DNA of 64,000 bases from Marinimicrococcus sp033875255 (lineage in GTDB: Bacteria > Pseudomonadota > Alphaproteobacteria > Geminicoccales > Geminicoccaceae), in contig JAWZSN010000002.1 of assembly GCA_033875255.1 (NCBI GenBank), positions 1 to 64,000 on the forward strand, given 5' to 3'. Shown one piece after another: positions 39,162 to 54,952 of this stretch. The notes beneath the pieces were generated by a model that was not told the DNA's origin, did no database searches, and saw nothing but the letters and a program-made list of their open reading frames with translations. Made by a program: the position numbers and the translations under genes. Position 1 is the first letter of the stretch. The number at the start of each line of letters is the position of its first letter.

Positions 39162-41077
39162 ACGTGGCGCTGCAGGACCGCCTCTCCCGCGCCGGCTTCG
39201 ATCCCGTGCGGCTGGGCTTCGCGTGGCGCACCGCGCTGGCGGCGTGCCTCGCCCTGCTCGCCGCATGGCTCATGGGCCTCGAGCACCCGCAATGGTCGGC
39301 GATGACCGTCTGGGGAGTCTCCCAGCCGGTGCGCGGAATGCTCGTGGAGAAGAGCTTCTTTCGCGCCGCGGGGACGCTCGTGGGCACGGCGGTGGGCCTC
39401 GCGCTGATGATCGGCTCCGGCAACGACACCGCGATCCTCGTGGCGGGCCTCGCCCTCTGGGTGGGGGTTTGCGCCGGGGCGGGCAATCTCGTGCGCGGCC
39501 TCGCCTCCTACGGCACCATCCTGGCGGGCTATTCGGCGGCCATGGTGGCGCTGCTCGGCACGGGCAGCCCCGAGGGCATTCTTCATCTGGCCGCTGACCG
39601 GCTCATGACCGTGCTCACCGGCGTCGTGGTGGCGCTGGCGGTGGGGCTCGCCGCCACGGGGCGGCCGGCGGAGAATCCGGCCGTGCGCCAGATGCGCCGC
39701 CTGATGGCGGAGATGCTCCGTTCCATGGCCGCAATGGTGGCGGGCCAGGGCGCTCCGCAGCCTCGCCTGGCCGCGATGCTGCGCGAGCTGGCGGCCAGCG
39801 AGGCTGCGCTGGAATCCAGTGCCGCCGGCTCGCTGCGCTCGCACCGCTCGGCCCGCGCGCTGCGGGCTGTGCTCTCCGCCCAGGTGGCCGCCCTCCTCTG
39901 GATGAGGCGCCCGCAGGCGGTGCCGGCGGAGCCCCGGCTCGCCGAGGCGCTGCAGCGCGCGGCGGACCTGCTGGAGGGCGCTGGCGGCCTGCCGGAGATC
40001 GTGGCGGCGCTGCACGAGGCCCGCGGGCTCGCTGCCGGCAGCAGGGGGCTGCAGGCCGTGCTCTCCCACCTCGCGACGGCGCTGCGCGCCCGGCTTCCCG
40101 CTTCGGGCGACGGTGGGGAGGAGCGGGCGGTGCCCCTGGTGATGCCGCACCGCGACTGGGTGGGCGCGCGGCAGGCGCTGCTGCGGGCTGCCGGCGTGAT
40201 GCTGGTGGTGGGCGGGGTGTGGCTGGCCACCGGCTGGACCGTCGGCCCCTACGTGCTGCTGGGCACGGCGGTGATGATCTCGCTGTTCTCGACCTTCGAG
40301 AACCCGGCGCTGATGATGGCGCATGTCGCGATCGGCCAGTTCTTCGGCGCGGTGGCGGCGATCGCCTGCCAGTGGCTGGTCTGGCCGCATGTCGGTGGCG
40401 AGGCCGGCAAGGTCCTGGCCATGCTGCCCTTCATTGTCCTGGGCGCCCTGCCGCTGGCCCACCGCCGGACCAAGCTGGGCGGCATGGACTTCAACATGGT
40501 GCTCCTGCTGCTGCTCCAGCCCGTGGCGCCGCACGTGCCGGGCTTCTCCGGATCGGTGGCGATGGCGCTGGCGGTGGTCTCGGGGCCGGTGCTGGCGCTG
40601 ATCGCCTACGGGCTGGTGTTCCGCACCGACGCACGGCGGCGGATGGAGGCGATGGCCGCCATCATGGTCCGCGAGCTGCAGGCCATGGCCAGGAGACGCG
40701 ACGCGCCGCTTCGGCTGCGGAAGTGGCGGGGCCGGCTGCAGCACCGCCTGCCGGCGCTGGTGCGCTGGACGGAGGTCTCGGGCGGGCAGCCGCTGCATGC
40801 CGCCGATGCCTGCCTCGCCGTCCAGGACCTCGCCATGACGATCCTGCAGATCCGCCGGCTGTTGCGGAGCGATGCGCTGCGGCCGGGCACAAGGCGCAGC
40901 CTCGATGTGGCGCTCGGGCGGCTGCAGGAGCTCGGGAAGCGGCCGGAGCGGGCGCTTGCGGCGCTGGAGCTGGCGGGCGTGCGCCTGGCCCGCGAGGGAC
41001 GGCCGGAGGCCCGCCGGCTCCTCGACGCCGCCGGCGGGCTGGCGGCTCACGCGGGCTTCTTCCGTCTCCCTGCCTGA
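39158..41077 (+). CDS. FUSC-family (AaeB-like) aromatic compound exporter
   Basis: 639 residues. The N-terminal membrane block (residues ~20-175) has GLEHPQWSAMTVWGVSQPVRG and AAGTLVGTAVGLALMIG, both FUSC hallmarks. A soluble middle follows (~180-335), then a second membrane block (~340-500, ASGWSG-like QWLVWPHV, ALPLAHRRTKLGGMDFNM) and a cytoplasmic C-terminus. The family exports p-hydroxybenzoate, fusaric acid and similar aromatics. It is translationally coupled to the MarR gene. Its 3' end overlaps the convergent malQ gene by 31 bp. Confidence 0.85.
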   Translation: MNVALQDRLSRAGFDPVRLGFAWRTALAACLALLAAWLMGLEHPQWSAMTVWGVSQPVRGMLVEKSFFRAAGTLVGTAVGLALMIGSGNDTAILVAGLALWVGVCAGAGNLVRGLASYGTILAGYSAAMVALLGTGSPEGILHLAADRLMTVLTGVVVALAVGLAATGRPAENPAVRQMRRLMAEMLRSMAAMVAGQGAPQPRLAAMLRELAASEAALESSAAGSLRSHRSARALRAVLSAQVAALLWMRRPQAVPAEPRLAEALQRAADLLEGAGGLPEIVAALHEARGLAAGSRGLQAVLSHLATALRARLPASGDGGEERAVPLVMPHRDWVGARQALLRAAGVMLVVGGVWLATGWTVGPYVLLGTAVMISLFSTFENPALMMAHVAIGQFFGAVAAIACQWLVWPHVGGEAGKVLAMLPFIVLGALPLAHRRTKLGGMDFNMVLLLLLQPVAPHVPGFSGSVAMALAVVSGPVLALIAYGLVFRTDARRRMEAMAAIMVRELQAMARRRDAPLRLRKWRGRLQHRLPALVRWTEVSGGQPLHAADACLAVQDLAMTILQIRRLLRSDALRPGTRRSLDVALGRLQELGKRPERALAALELAGVRLAREGRPEARRLLDAAGGLAAHAGFFRLPA

Positions 41078-43173
41078 GCCGCTCCGCCCGCCGCGCGCGG
41101 CCTCTCCTCGCGCATGAGGGCAAGGAGCCGCCTTGCCTCCTCGGTCTGCAGCAGCGCCTCGGTGGGAAGCGGCAGGCGGCGGCGCCAGTTGGGATGCTCG
41201 TCCACCGTGCCCGGCAGGTTCACCTGCTCCTCCATCCCCGCCAGGTCCTCCATCTGCACCGCCACCAGCGCCGAGCGCGAGCGGGCGAGGAAGCGGTGCA
41301 GGCCCTCCACCACCGTGCTCCCGGCCTGCGGCCGAAGCGCGTCTGGCTGCCGGTCCGCGGGCAGGATGCCGGCGCGCTCGAGGGCCCGCGCCAGCCGTCG
41401 CCGCTCGCCGCCGCGGCGGCGGCGCTCCCTCGCCGGCTGGGCGGAATCGGCGAACAGGCCCAGCCGCTCGCGCCAGGCGATGTCGTGCCCGGACCAGTAG
41501 CCGCGGGCGGTGGGCAGGTCGTGGGTGGAGATGCTGGCCAGCGCCAGCTCCGGGTAGTCCTCCGGCTGGCGGGTGCCGCCGTTCTTGCGCTCGAACCAGA
41601 GCACGCGGCAGGAGAGCATGCCGGCGCGGCGCATGGCGGAAGGCAGGCCGCGCGGCACCGTGCCGAGATCCTCGCCGATCACCAGGCACCCCGCGCGGTG
41701 CGCCTCGAAGGCGATGAGCCGGGCCAGGGTGGCGAACGGCAGGCGCACATAGGCGCCCTCGGAAGCCGGCGCGCCGTCGGGGATCCAGAACTGCCCGTCG
41801 AAGCCGATGATATGGTCGATACGGATGGCGCCGGCATGAAGCATGCTGGCGCGCAGGTCTTCCATCAGCGGCTCCCAGGCGCGTGCGGCGAGCGCCGTGG
41901 GCGAGAGCGGGGCCAGCCCCCAGTTCTGCCCCCTGGGGCTGAAGCTGTCGGGCGGAGCGCCCACCGCGACACCCTGGAGGGCCAGATGCGGCTCGCTCCA
42001 GACCATCGAGCCCGCCGGGTTGAGGCCCACCGCGAGATCGCAGTAGAGGCCCAGCCGCATGCCCGAGCCCCGTGCCGCCTCCTGCGCCGCGCCGAGCTGC
42101 CGCTCGGCCAGCCATTGCAGGAACGCGAAGAAGGTGACCCGCCGGGCGTTCTCCGCCGCGAAGCGCCGCGCCTCGGGGGCATCCGGTCCGCGCAGGCCCC
42201 GGGGCCACGTCGCATGCGCCCACTGCTCCGGCGAGCGGCGCAGGGCGGCCTCGTGCAGCGCGTCGAAGAGGGCGTGGTGCTCGAGGGCGGGGCCGCGCAT
42301 GCGCCGCCATTCGCCGAACTCGCGGGCGAGCGCGCTCTGGCGCGCGAGATGCCCCTGCTCGAAGGCCTCGAAGACCCGGCCCAGCGCGTCCAGCCGGGCC
42401 CGACCCGCGGCAGGATAGTCGATCAGCCCGGCATCGTCCGGCGCTGCCGCGCCGGGCTCGCCGCCGCACAACGTGGCAGCTTCCTGCGGATCGACATAGA
42501 GCACGTTGAGCCAGCGGCGGCTGGAGGGGGCATAGGGGCTGGCAGCCGAGGGGTCGGCGGGAAAAAGCGCGTGCAGCGGGTTGAGGCCGAGGAAATCGGC
42601 GCCTTCACGGCCCAGGGCCGTTGCAGCCTCGGCGATGGCGGTGAAATCGCCCATGCCGGCATCGCTGTTGCGGCGCAGCGCGTAGGCCTGGGCGGTGAGG
42701 CCCCAGGCACGGGAGACGCCGAGATCGGCGGGAGAGGGGCAGGCGGCCGGTCCCGCCACCACCGTGCAGGGCTCGTCCTTTGCACCGGCCACCACCAGGA
42801 CATGGCGGCCCGCCGGCACTGGCTCGGGCAGGGCGCCGTTGCGGCCGAGCCTGCCGCTTCGCGTCGAGCCGTCCTCCAGTCGCAGCTCGAAGGCCTCGCC
42901 CTCGGCGCCGGCGAGCCTGGGCCGCTCTCCCGGCGAGGCCAGGAGCAAAGGCGGGTGGCCGGCCGCGGCACCATGCTCGCGCAGCCGCTTCAGCGACGCG
43001 CGGGCCTCCCGCTCGCCCGCCGCCTCGATCTCCATGGCGGAGAGCAGGGCCACCAGGGTCTCGCGCGGCACCTCGTGCACCGTGCCGTCGACATGGCGCC
43101 AGCTCGTCTCGATGCCGCAGGCAGCGGCGAGCTCGTGCAGCGCGTCGGGGCCGGACGTGCGGCGGGCGCTCAT
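41047..43173 (-). CDS. malQ: 4-alpha-glucanotransferase (amylomaltase)
   Basis: 708 residues. The GH77 pattern is complete: SPYAPSSRRWLNVLYVD, DLAVGLNPAGSMVW, the nucleophile in IRIDHIIGFDGQFWIP, the acid/base in VIGEDLGTVP and the stabiliser in STHDLPTARGYW. It moves alpha-1,4-glucan chains between acceptors in the cytosol. The N-terminal ~140 residues are the extra beta-domain of bacterial MalQ. The ATG at 43173 overlaps the glgB stop as ATGA; the very long frame upstream is an antisense continuation over glgB. Last gene of the alpha-glucan operon. Confidence 0.93.
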   Translation of the reverse strand: MSARRTSGPDALHELAAACGIETSWRHVDGTVHEVPRETLVALLSAMEIEAAGEREARASLKRLREHGAAAGHPPLLLASPGERPRLAGAEGEAFELRLEDGSTRSGRLGRNGALPEPVPAGRHVLVVAGAKDEPCTVVAGPAACPSPADLGVSRAWGLTAQAYALRRNSDAGMGDFTAIAEAATALGREGADFLGLNPLHALFPADPSAASPYAPSSRRWLNVLYVDPQEAATLCGGEPGAAAPDDAGLIDYPAAGRARLDALGRVFEAFEQGHLARQSALAREFGEWRRMRGPALEHHALFDALHEAALRRSPEQWAHATWPRGLRGPDAPEARRFAAENARRVTFFAFLQWLAERQLGAAQEAARGSGMRLGLYCDLAVGLNPAGSMVWSEPHLALQGVAVGAPPDSFSPRGQNWGLAPLSPTALAARAWEPLMEDLRASMLHAGAIRIDHIIGFDGQFWIPDGAPASEGAYVRLPFATLARLIAFEAHRAGCLVIGEDLGTVPRGLPSAMRRAGMLSCRVLWFERKNGGTRQPEDYPELALASISTHDLPTARGYWSGHDIAWRERLGLFADSAQPARERRRRGGERRRLARALERAGILPADRQPDALRPQAGSTVVEGLHRFLARSRSALVAVQMEDLAGMEEQVNLPGTVDEHPNWRRRLPLPTEALLQTEEARRLLALMREERPRAAGGAAQAGRRKKPA

Positions 43174-45378
43174 TCTCCGGCTGGCGCCAGAACCACCGTT
43201 GCGAGCGGCGGCAGTCTCAGCTCGATGCTGTGCGGCCTGCCGTGCCAGCTCGTGCCGGTGCTCTCCAACGCCACGGCATTGAGCACGCCGCTGCCGCCGT
43301 AATGCTCGCTGTCGGTGTTGATGATCTCGCGCCAGGCGCCGCCTTCGGGAAGGCCCACCCGATAGCCCTCGCGCACCACCGGCGTGAAGTTGCAGACCAC
43401 CGCCACCCAGTTCCCGGCCCGGTCCTTCCTGAGATAGCTGATGACGCTCTGCTCGCTGTCGCTGGCGTCGATCCACTCGAAGCCGTGCGGCTCGCAGTCG
43501 AGGTCGTGCAGGGCGGAAAAGCCGCGATAGACGGCGTTGAGGTCGCGGATCAGCCGCTGCACGCCGCGGTGCATCGGGTCGTCGAGGAGATGCCAGTCGA
43601 GGCCGCGATCGTGGCTCCACTCGCGCTCCTGGGCGATCTCGCCGCCCATGAACATGAGCTTCTTGCCGGGATGGGTCCACATGAAGCCGTAATAGGCGCG
43701 CAGGTTGGCAAAGCGCTGCCAGCGGTCGCCCGGCATCTTGCCGATGAGCGAGCCCTTGCCGTGCACCACCTCGTCGTGACTCAGCGGCAGGACGAAGTTC
43801 TCCGTGAAGGCATAGAGCAGGCCGAAGGTCAGGTTGTTCTGGTGGTACTTGCGGTGCACGGTGTCCTTGCTGATGTAGCTCAGCGTGTCGTGCATCCAGC
43901 CCATGTTCCACTTGTAGCCGAAGCCCAGGCCGCCCAGCCAGGTGGGCCGCGAGACCGACGGCCAGGCGGTCGATTCCTCGGCCAGCGTGGTGGCTCCCTC
44001 GTGCTCGCCGAAGACCAGCTCGTTGAGACGCCGCAGGAAGTCCACGGCCTCCAGGTTCTCGTTGCCGCCGAAGCGGTTGGGGACCCACTCGTCGGCTTTC
44101 CGGGAATAGTCGAGATAGAGCATCGAGGCCACGGCATCGACCCTGAGCCCGTCGATGTGGAAGCGGTCGAGCCAGTAGAGCGCATTGGCGTGCAGGAAGT
44201 TCGCGACCTCGGTGCGGCCGTAATTGTAGATCAGGGTGTTCCAGTCCTGGTGGAAGCCCTGGCGCGGGTCCTCGTGCTCGTAGAGGGCGGTGCCGTCGAA
44301 CCGGCCCAGCCCGTGCGCGTCGGTGGGAAAATGCCCGGGCACCCAGTCGATGATCACGCCGATCCCCGCCTCGTGGCAGCGGTCGACGAACGCCGCGAAC
44401 TCCTCGGGGGTGCCGTGGCGGATGGTCGGCGCGAAGAGGCCGATGGGCTGGTAGCCCCACGAACCGTCGAAGGGATACTCGCTGACCGGCAGCAGCTCGA
44501 CATGGGTGAAGCCCAGGTCTTTCAGATAGGGCACCAGCCGGTCGGCCAGCTCCAGATAGGAGAGATAGCGGCCGCCCTCGCCGTCGATCCGCGCCCAGGA
44601 GCCCAGGTGGCACTCGTAGACCGAGATCGGCGCGTGCAGCGACTGCGCCTCGGCCCGGCGCGCCATCCACGCCGCGTCGCCCCAGTCGTGGCGGGCGAGA
44701 CCGTGCACCACCGAGGCGGTGGCCGGCGGGTGCTCGGCGCGCAACGCCACCGGGTCGGCCTTGAGCGGCAGCATCTCGCCGCGCGGTCCCAGGATCTCGT
44801 ACTTGTAGGACTCGCCGCGGCCGACCCCGGGCAGGAAGATCTCCCACACGCCGCACTCGACGCGTCGGCGCATGACGTGGCGGCGGCCGTCCCAGCCGTT
44901 GAACGGCCCCACCACGCTGACCCGGCTGGCGCTGGGCGCCCAGACGGCGAAGGAGGTGCCGGCCACGCCTTCCATCGCGTGCGGATGGGCGCCGAGCTTC
45001 TCGTAGATCCGCAGATGCCGCCCCTCGGCGAGCAGGTGGACGTCCATCTCGCCCAGGAGCGGCGGGAAGCCGTAGGGATCGTCGATGAGCCGGGCGTCGC
45101 CGCCATGCTCCACCTCGAGGCGGTAGGCAAAACGGCCGGAGCGGCCTTTGAGCGTGCCGGCGAAGAGGCCGGCGGGCTCGATCCGCTCGAGCTCCGCCAC
45201 CCGCTCGCCCGTCGTGGCGTCGAGAACCGCCACGCGGGCGGCGTCAGGCTGGAAGGTGCGCAGCACCGGCGGATCCTCGCCGTGCATGCCGAGCACGGCG
45301 AAGGGGTTGCCGTGCCGCCCCTGGACGAGCGCCTGCATCTCGGCGGCGTCGAGCAGATGCGGCCTTGTGGTGGCGGGG

Positions 45379-45398
<20 letters not shown>
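43170..45398 (-). CDS. glgB: 1,4-alpha-glucan branching enzyme
   Basis: 742 residues, the usual length. An N-terminal N1-type domain (~1-115) precedes the CBM48 (FAVWAPSASRVSVVGPFNGWD) and the GH13 barrel. Catalytic residues are nucleophile D421 (GLRVDAVASM), acid/base E474 (TLAEESTAWP) and the aspartate in LSHDEVVHGKGS. It forms alpha-1,6 branches on the linear glucan made by GlgE. The ATG at 45398 overlaps the preceding treS-mak stop by 20 bp, and its own stop overlaps the malQ start. Confidence 0.96.
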
Positions 45399-48717
<3,319 letters not shown>

Positions 48718-48776
48718 GGGCTGACGGTCCTGCCGTTGGTGGGTCCGGATCGGTCTCGGGCGTGGGGCGGCGGGCG

Positions 48777-52136
<3,360 letters not shown>

Positions 52137-52559
52137 CGATCGGGGGCTCTCCGGCTGCTCTGGTCGGCACTCCTCGAGATCAACCAGCGAGACGAGGGGA
52201 GGATCCCCCCGCGCCGCGCCCGTCGCCCGGGAGGCGGCTCATCCGGCTGATGGTCTACTACCCATTGGACGCAAGAGTGCTCTCCCGCGCAACCCCTGTC
52301 GAGCGGGGCGCCCTTGGAGAGAAGGGCCGGGACATCGGCTTGCGGCTACTTCCGGGAGGAAGCTCGCCGCGAATATTCCCTAGTGCGTATTAAACGCAAA
52401 GCTGAATTCTTTTCCGGGACGTACATCCGATCCGTGTTTACGTCTTTCGAAAGTACTTCTTCTTGTCGGCAGAACGCCGGCCGCGGACCTGTTTAAATCC
52501 CTGATCAATGGCACGGGCGTGCAAGCCCGGCCGCACAGGGGTTTCGGAGGAACGCAGGC
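52137..52559. other. Intergenic region between glucan and exopolysaccharide loci
   Basis: 423 bp between divergent genes. The left half is GC-rich. From about 52375 to 52500 it is clearly AT-richer ('gcgtattaaacgcaaagctg', 'gtttacgtctttcgaaagta'), the likely promoter zone of the exopolysaccharide genes. I cannot name a clear -35/-10 pair. It contains no convincing gene. Confidence 0.5.
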
Positions 52560-53588
52560 ATGTTGGGCCTTGCCGGCATCGTCACATTCATCGTCACGGT
52601 GGCGTGCTGCGAGTACGCCGAGGCGATCGGTCGACGGCTTCACGTCATCGACCGGCCCGACGGCGCGCGGAAAGTCCATGGCGCGCCGACCCCGCTGGCG
52701 GGCGGCGTGGCGCTTGCCGGCCCGCTCGCCGTGCTCGTCCTCCTGCAGTTCTCCATCACGCCGGAGCGCGCCCCGTTCCTGACCGCCCTCCTCGTGGCCG
52801 GTCTGGGCTGCCTCGTGCTGGGCTATGCCGACGACCGCTGGACCCTGCGGCCGGCGGTGCGCCTGGCGGTGGCCGGGCTGCTGTTCGCCGGCGTCGCCTT
52901 CTTCGTGCCGGCGCTGCGGCTCACCGAGCTCGACATGGAAAGCCAGGGTCTGTGGAAGCTGGGCATGCTGGCGATGCCGATGACGGTGCTGTGCGCCGTC
53001 ACCTTCCTCAACGCCGTCAACATGGCCGACGGCAGAAACGGCGTGGTGCTCGGCATGAGCATCTGCTGGCTCTACGGCCTCGGCTGCTATGCCCCGCTGG
53101 CACTCCTGCCGTTCTTCCTGTTCTTCATCGTCTGCCTGGTCGTGGTCTTCATGTACAACATGGCCGGCCGCCTGTTCCTGGGCGATTCCGGCAGCTACCT
53201 GCTGGCCGCGGTCATCGGCCTGATCTCGATCCGCCTCTACAATCTCGAGCCTGGCCTGCCGCTGGCGCTGGCGATCCTCTGGTTCCTGGTGCCGGTGCTC
53301 GACTGCCTGCGGCTCATCGTGACGCGGGTCCGCGCCGGCCGCTCGCCGTTCAGCGCCGACAGCGACCATCTCCACCACCATCTCGGGCGCCGGCTGCCGT
53401 GGCGGCGGGCGCTTCCCGTCTATCTGGCGCTCGCCGCCGGGCCCGGCTTCCTGGGCACCGCCTTTCCCGCCCTGGCCGGCGAGATCCTGGTGGTCGTGCC
53501 GTTCGTCTACGGCGTGGTCCTCCGCTGGGCCATGCGCGTGCCGCGCCCCGCCGAGGAAAAGGTCCCGGCCATGGCGAGCCAGCGCTGA
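52560..53588 (+). CDS. WecA/MraY-like polyprenyl-phosphate sugar-1-phosphate transferase
   Basis: 342 residues with about ten membrane helices. The polyprenyl-phosphate transferase motifs are present: IDRPDGARKVHGAPTPLAGG, the metal pair D91-D92 in GYADDR, NAVNMADGRNG (N154, D157), FLGDSGSY (D209) and the cytoplasmic DHLHHHLGRR loop. It loads the first sugar-1-phosphate onto undecaprenyl phosphate at the inner membrane; the HLHHHL loop favours the WecA-like over the MraY group. GGAGGA precedes the ATG. First gene of the exopolysaccharide cluster; the glycosyltransferase gene follows after 25 bp. Confidence 0.9.
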   Translation: MLGLAGIVTFIVTVACCEYAEAIGRRLHVIDRPDGARKVHGAPTPLAGGVALAGPLAVLVLLQFSITPERAPFLTALLVAGLGCLVLGYADDRWTLRPAVRLAVAGLLFAGVAFFVPALRLTELDMESQGLWKLGMLAMPMTVLCAVTFLNAVNMADGRNGVVLGMSICWLYGLGCYAPLALLPFFLFFIVCLVVVFMYNMAGRLFLGDSGSYLLAAVIGLISIRLYNLEPGLPLALAILWFLVPVLDCLRLIVTRVRAGRSPFSADSDHLHHHLGRRLPWRRALPVYLALAAGPGFLGTAFPALAGEILVVVPFVYGVVLRWAMRVPRPAEEKVPAMASQR

Positions 53589-53613
53589 CGCGGGCGGGAA
53601 GGGGAGGCGGGCG

Positions 53614-54837
53614 ATGGCTGCTGCGATGCCCCGGGCGACCCGGCGGACCGGCCGGCCTTTGATGCTCTTCGTCGTCAACGACACCGAGTTCTTCGCCTCG
53701 CACCGTCTGCCGCTCGCCATCGCGGCGCGCCGGCAGGGCTACGAGGTGCATCTGGCCGCCTACCCCGAGGGCCGGCTCGACCTCCTCGCCCGTCACGCGA
53801 TCATGTTCCACCCGCTGCCGGTCGACCGCACCGGGCTGAATGTCTGGCACGAGCTGCGCCTGGTCCTGCGTCTCGCGGCGCTGTTGCGCGCCCTGCGGCC
53901 GCGGATCGTCCACTGCGTGACGGTCAAGCCCGTCCTTTATGGCGGGCTGCTCGCCCGGCTCTTGGGGATCGAGGGCTATGTCGCGGCGGTGAGCGGCCTG
54001 GGCCAGCTATTCCTTGCCGAGCGGCCGGCCATGCGCCTGCTGTGCGGCGTCGTGCGGCGCCTCTACAAGGTGGCGCTCGGCCATCGCAACGGCCGGGTGA
54101 TCTTCCAGAACCCCGACGACCAGGCCGAGTTCGTGAGTGCTGGTCTGGTGCGCAAGGAGCAGGCCGTCCTGATCCGCGGCGCCGGCGTCGAGCCGCAGGA
54201 GTTCGGTGACGGGCTCGCCCCCGCCGACGGACCGCCGATGGTCCTGCTGCCGGCCCGCCTGCTGTGGGCCAAGGGCGTGGGCGAGTTCGTCGCCGCCGCC
54301 AGGGCGCTCAAGGCCGCCGGCTGCCCCGCCCGGTTCGTGATCGCCGGCGCCGCGCCGGTGCACAACCGTGCCAGCGTGCCGGAGGCCACCTTGCGGGCGT
54401 GGCACGAGGAAGGCAGCATCGAGTGGCTCGGCCACCAGAGCGACATGCCGGCCCTCTATGCCGCCAGCACCATCGTCTGCCTGCCCTCCTACTATCGCGA
54501 GGGTGTGCCGCGCTGCCTTATCGAGGCGGCGGCGTGCGGGCGGCCGATCGTCACCACGACGATGCCAGGCTGCCGCGAGATCTGCCGGGATGGCGAGAAC
54601 GGCCTGCTGGTGCCGCCGCGCGACGTGGCGGCGCTGACCGCCGCCCTGGCGCGGCTGCTCGGCGACCGCCAGCTCCGGCTGGCGATGGGGCGCCGCGGCC
54701 GGCTGCTGGTGGAGCGCGAGTTCTCGCTCGGCAAGGTCGTTGCGGCGACGCTCGAGATCTACGACGCCCTCGCCGCCACCCCCGCGAGCCCCGCCGCGAC
54801 CCTCCCGGGGTCCGCAGGCCTGGGCGCGGTGCGCTAG
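53614..54837 (+). CDS. Glycosyltransferase family 4 (PglA-like)
   Basis: 407 residues with a GT-B fold. LFVVNDTEFFASHRLPLAIAA at the start is typical of GalNAc/galactosyl GT4 enzymes near lipid-linked sugar assembly. The C-terminal donor site has LLPARLLWAKGVGEFVAAA and PSYYREGVPRCLIEAAACGRPI with the E-x7-E pair. It probably adds the second sugar to the carrier made by the preceding enzyme. GGGGAGG is located about 8 nt before the ATG. It converges on the tyrosine autokinase gene. Confidence 0.88.
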   Translation: MAAAMPRATRRTGRPLMLFVVNDTEFFASHRLPLAIAARRQGYEVHLAAYPEGRLDLLARHAIMFHPLPVDRTGLNVWHELRLVLRLAALLRALRPRIVHCVTVKPVLYGGLLARLLGIEGYVAAVSGLGQLFLAERPAMRLLCGVVRRLYKVALGHRNGRVIFQNPDDQAEFVSAGLVRKEQAVLIRGAGVEPQEFGDGLAPADGPPMVLLPARLLWAKGVGEFVAAARALKAAGCPARFVIAGAAPVHNRASVPEATLRAWHEEGSIEWLGHQSDMPALYAASTIVCLPSYYREGVPRCLIEAAACGRPIVTTTMPGCREICRDGENGLLVPPRDVAALTAALARLLGDRQLRLAMGRRGRLLVEREFSLGKVVAATLEIYDALAATPASPAATLPGSAGLGAVR

Positions 54838-54952
54838 CGCGCCTGTCTCGCCGGAGGACCCGCCACGAACGGCACGAACGGCGCAGGACCCGTGGCGTCA
54901 GCTTCATGGCCCGCCTGCAGGACGTCGTCGCTGTCCCGCGGCGGCCCGTCAC

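Noticed and set aside
38327..42469. 1380-residue minus-strand protein
   Set aside because: It runs antisense through the MarR and FUSC genes and out of frame through malQ; no family motif is visible.
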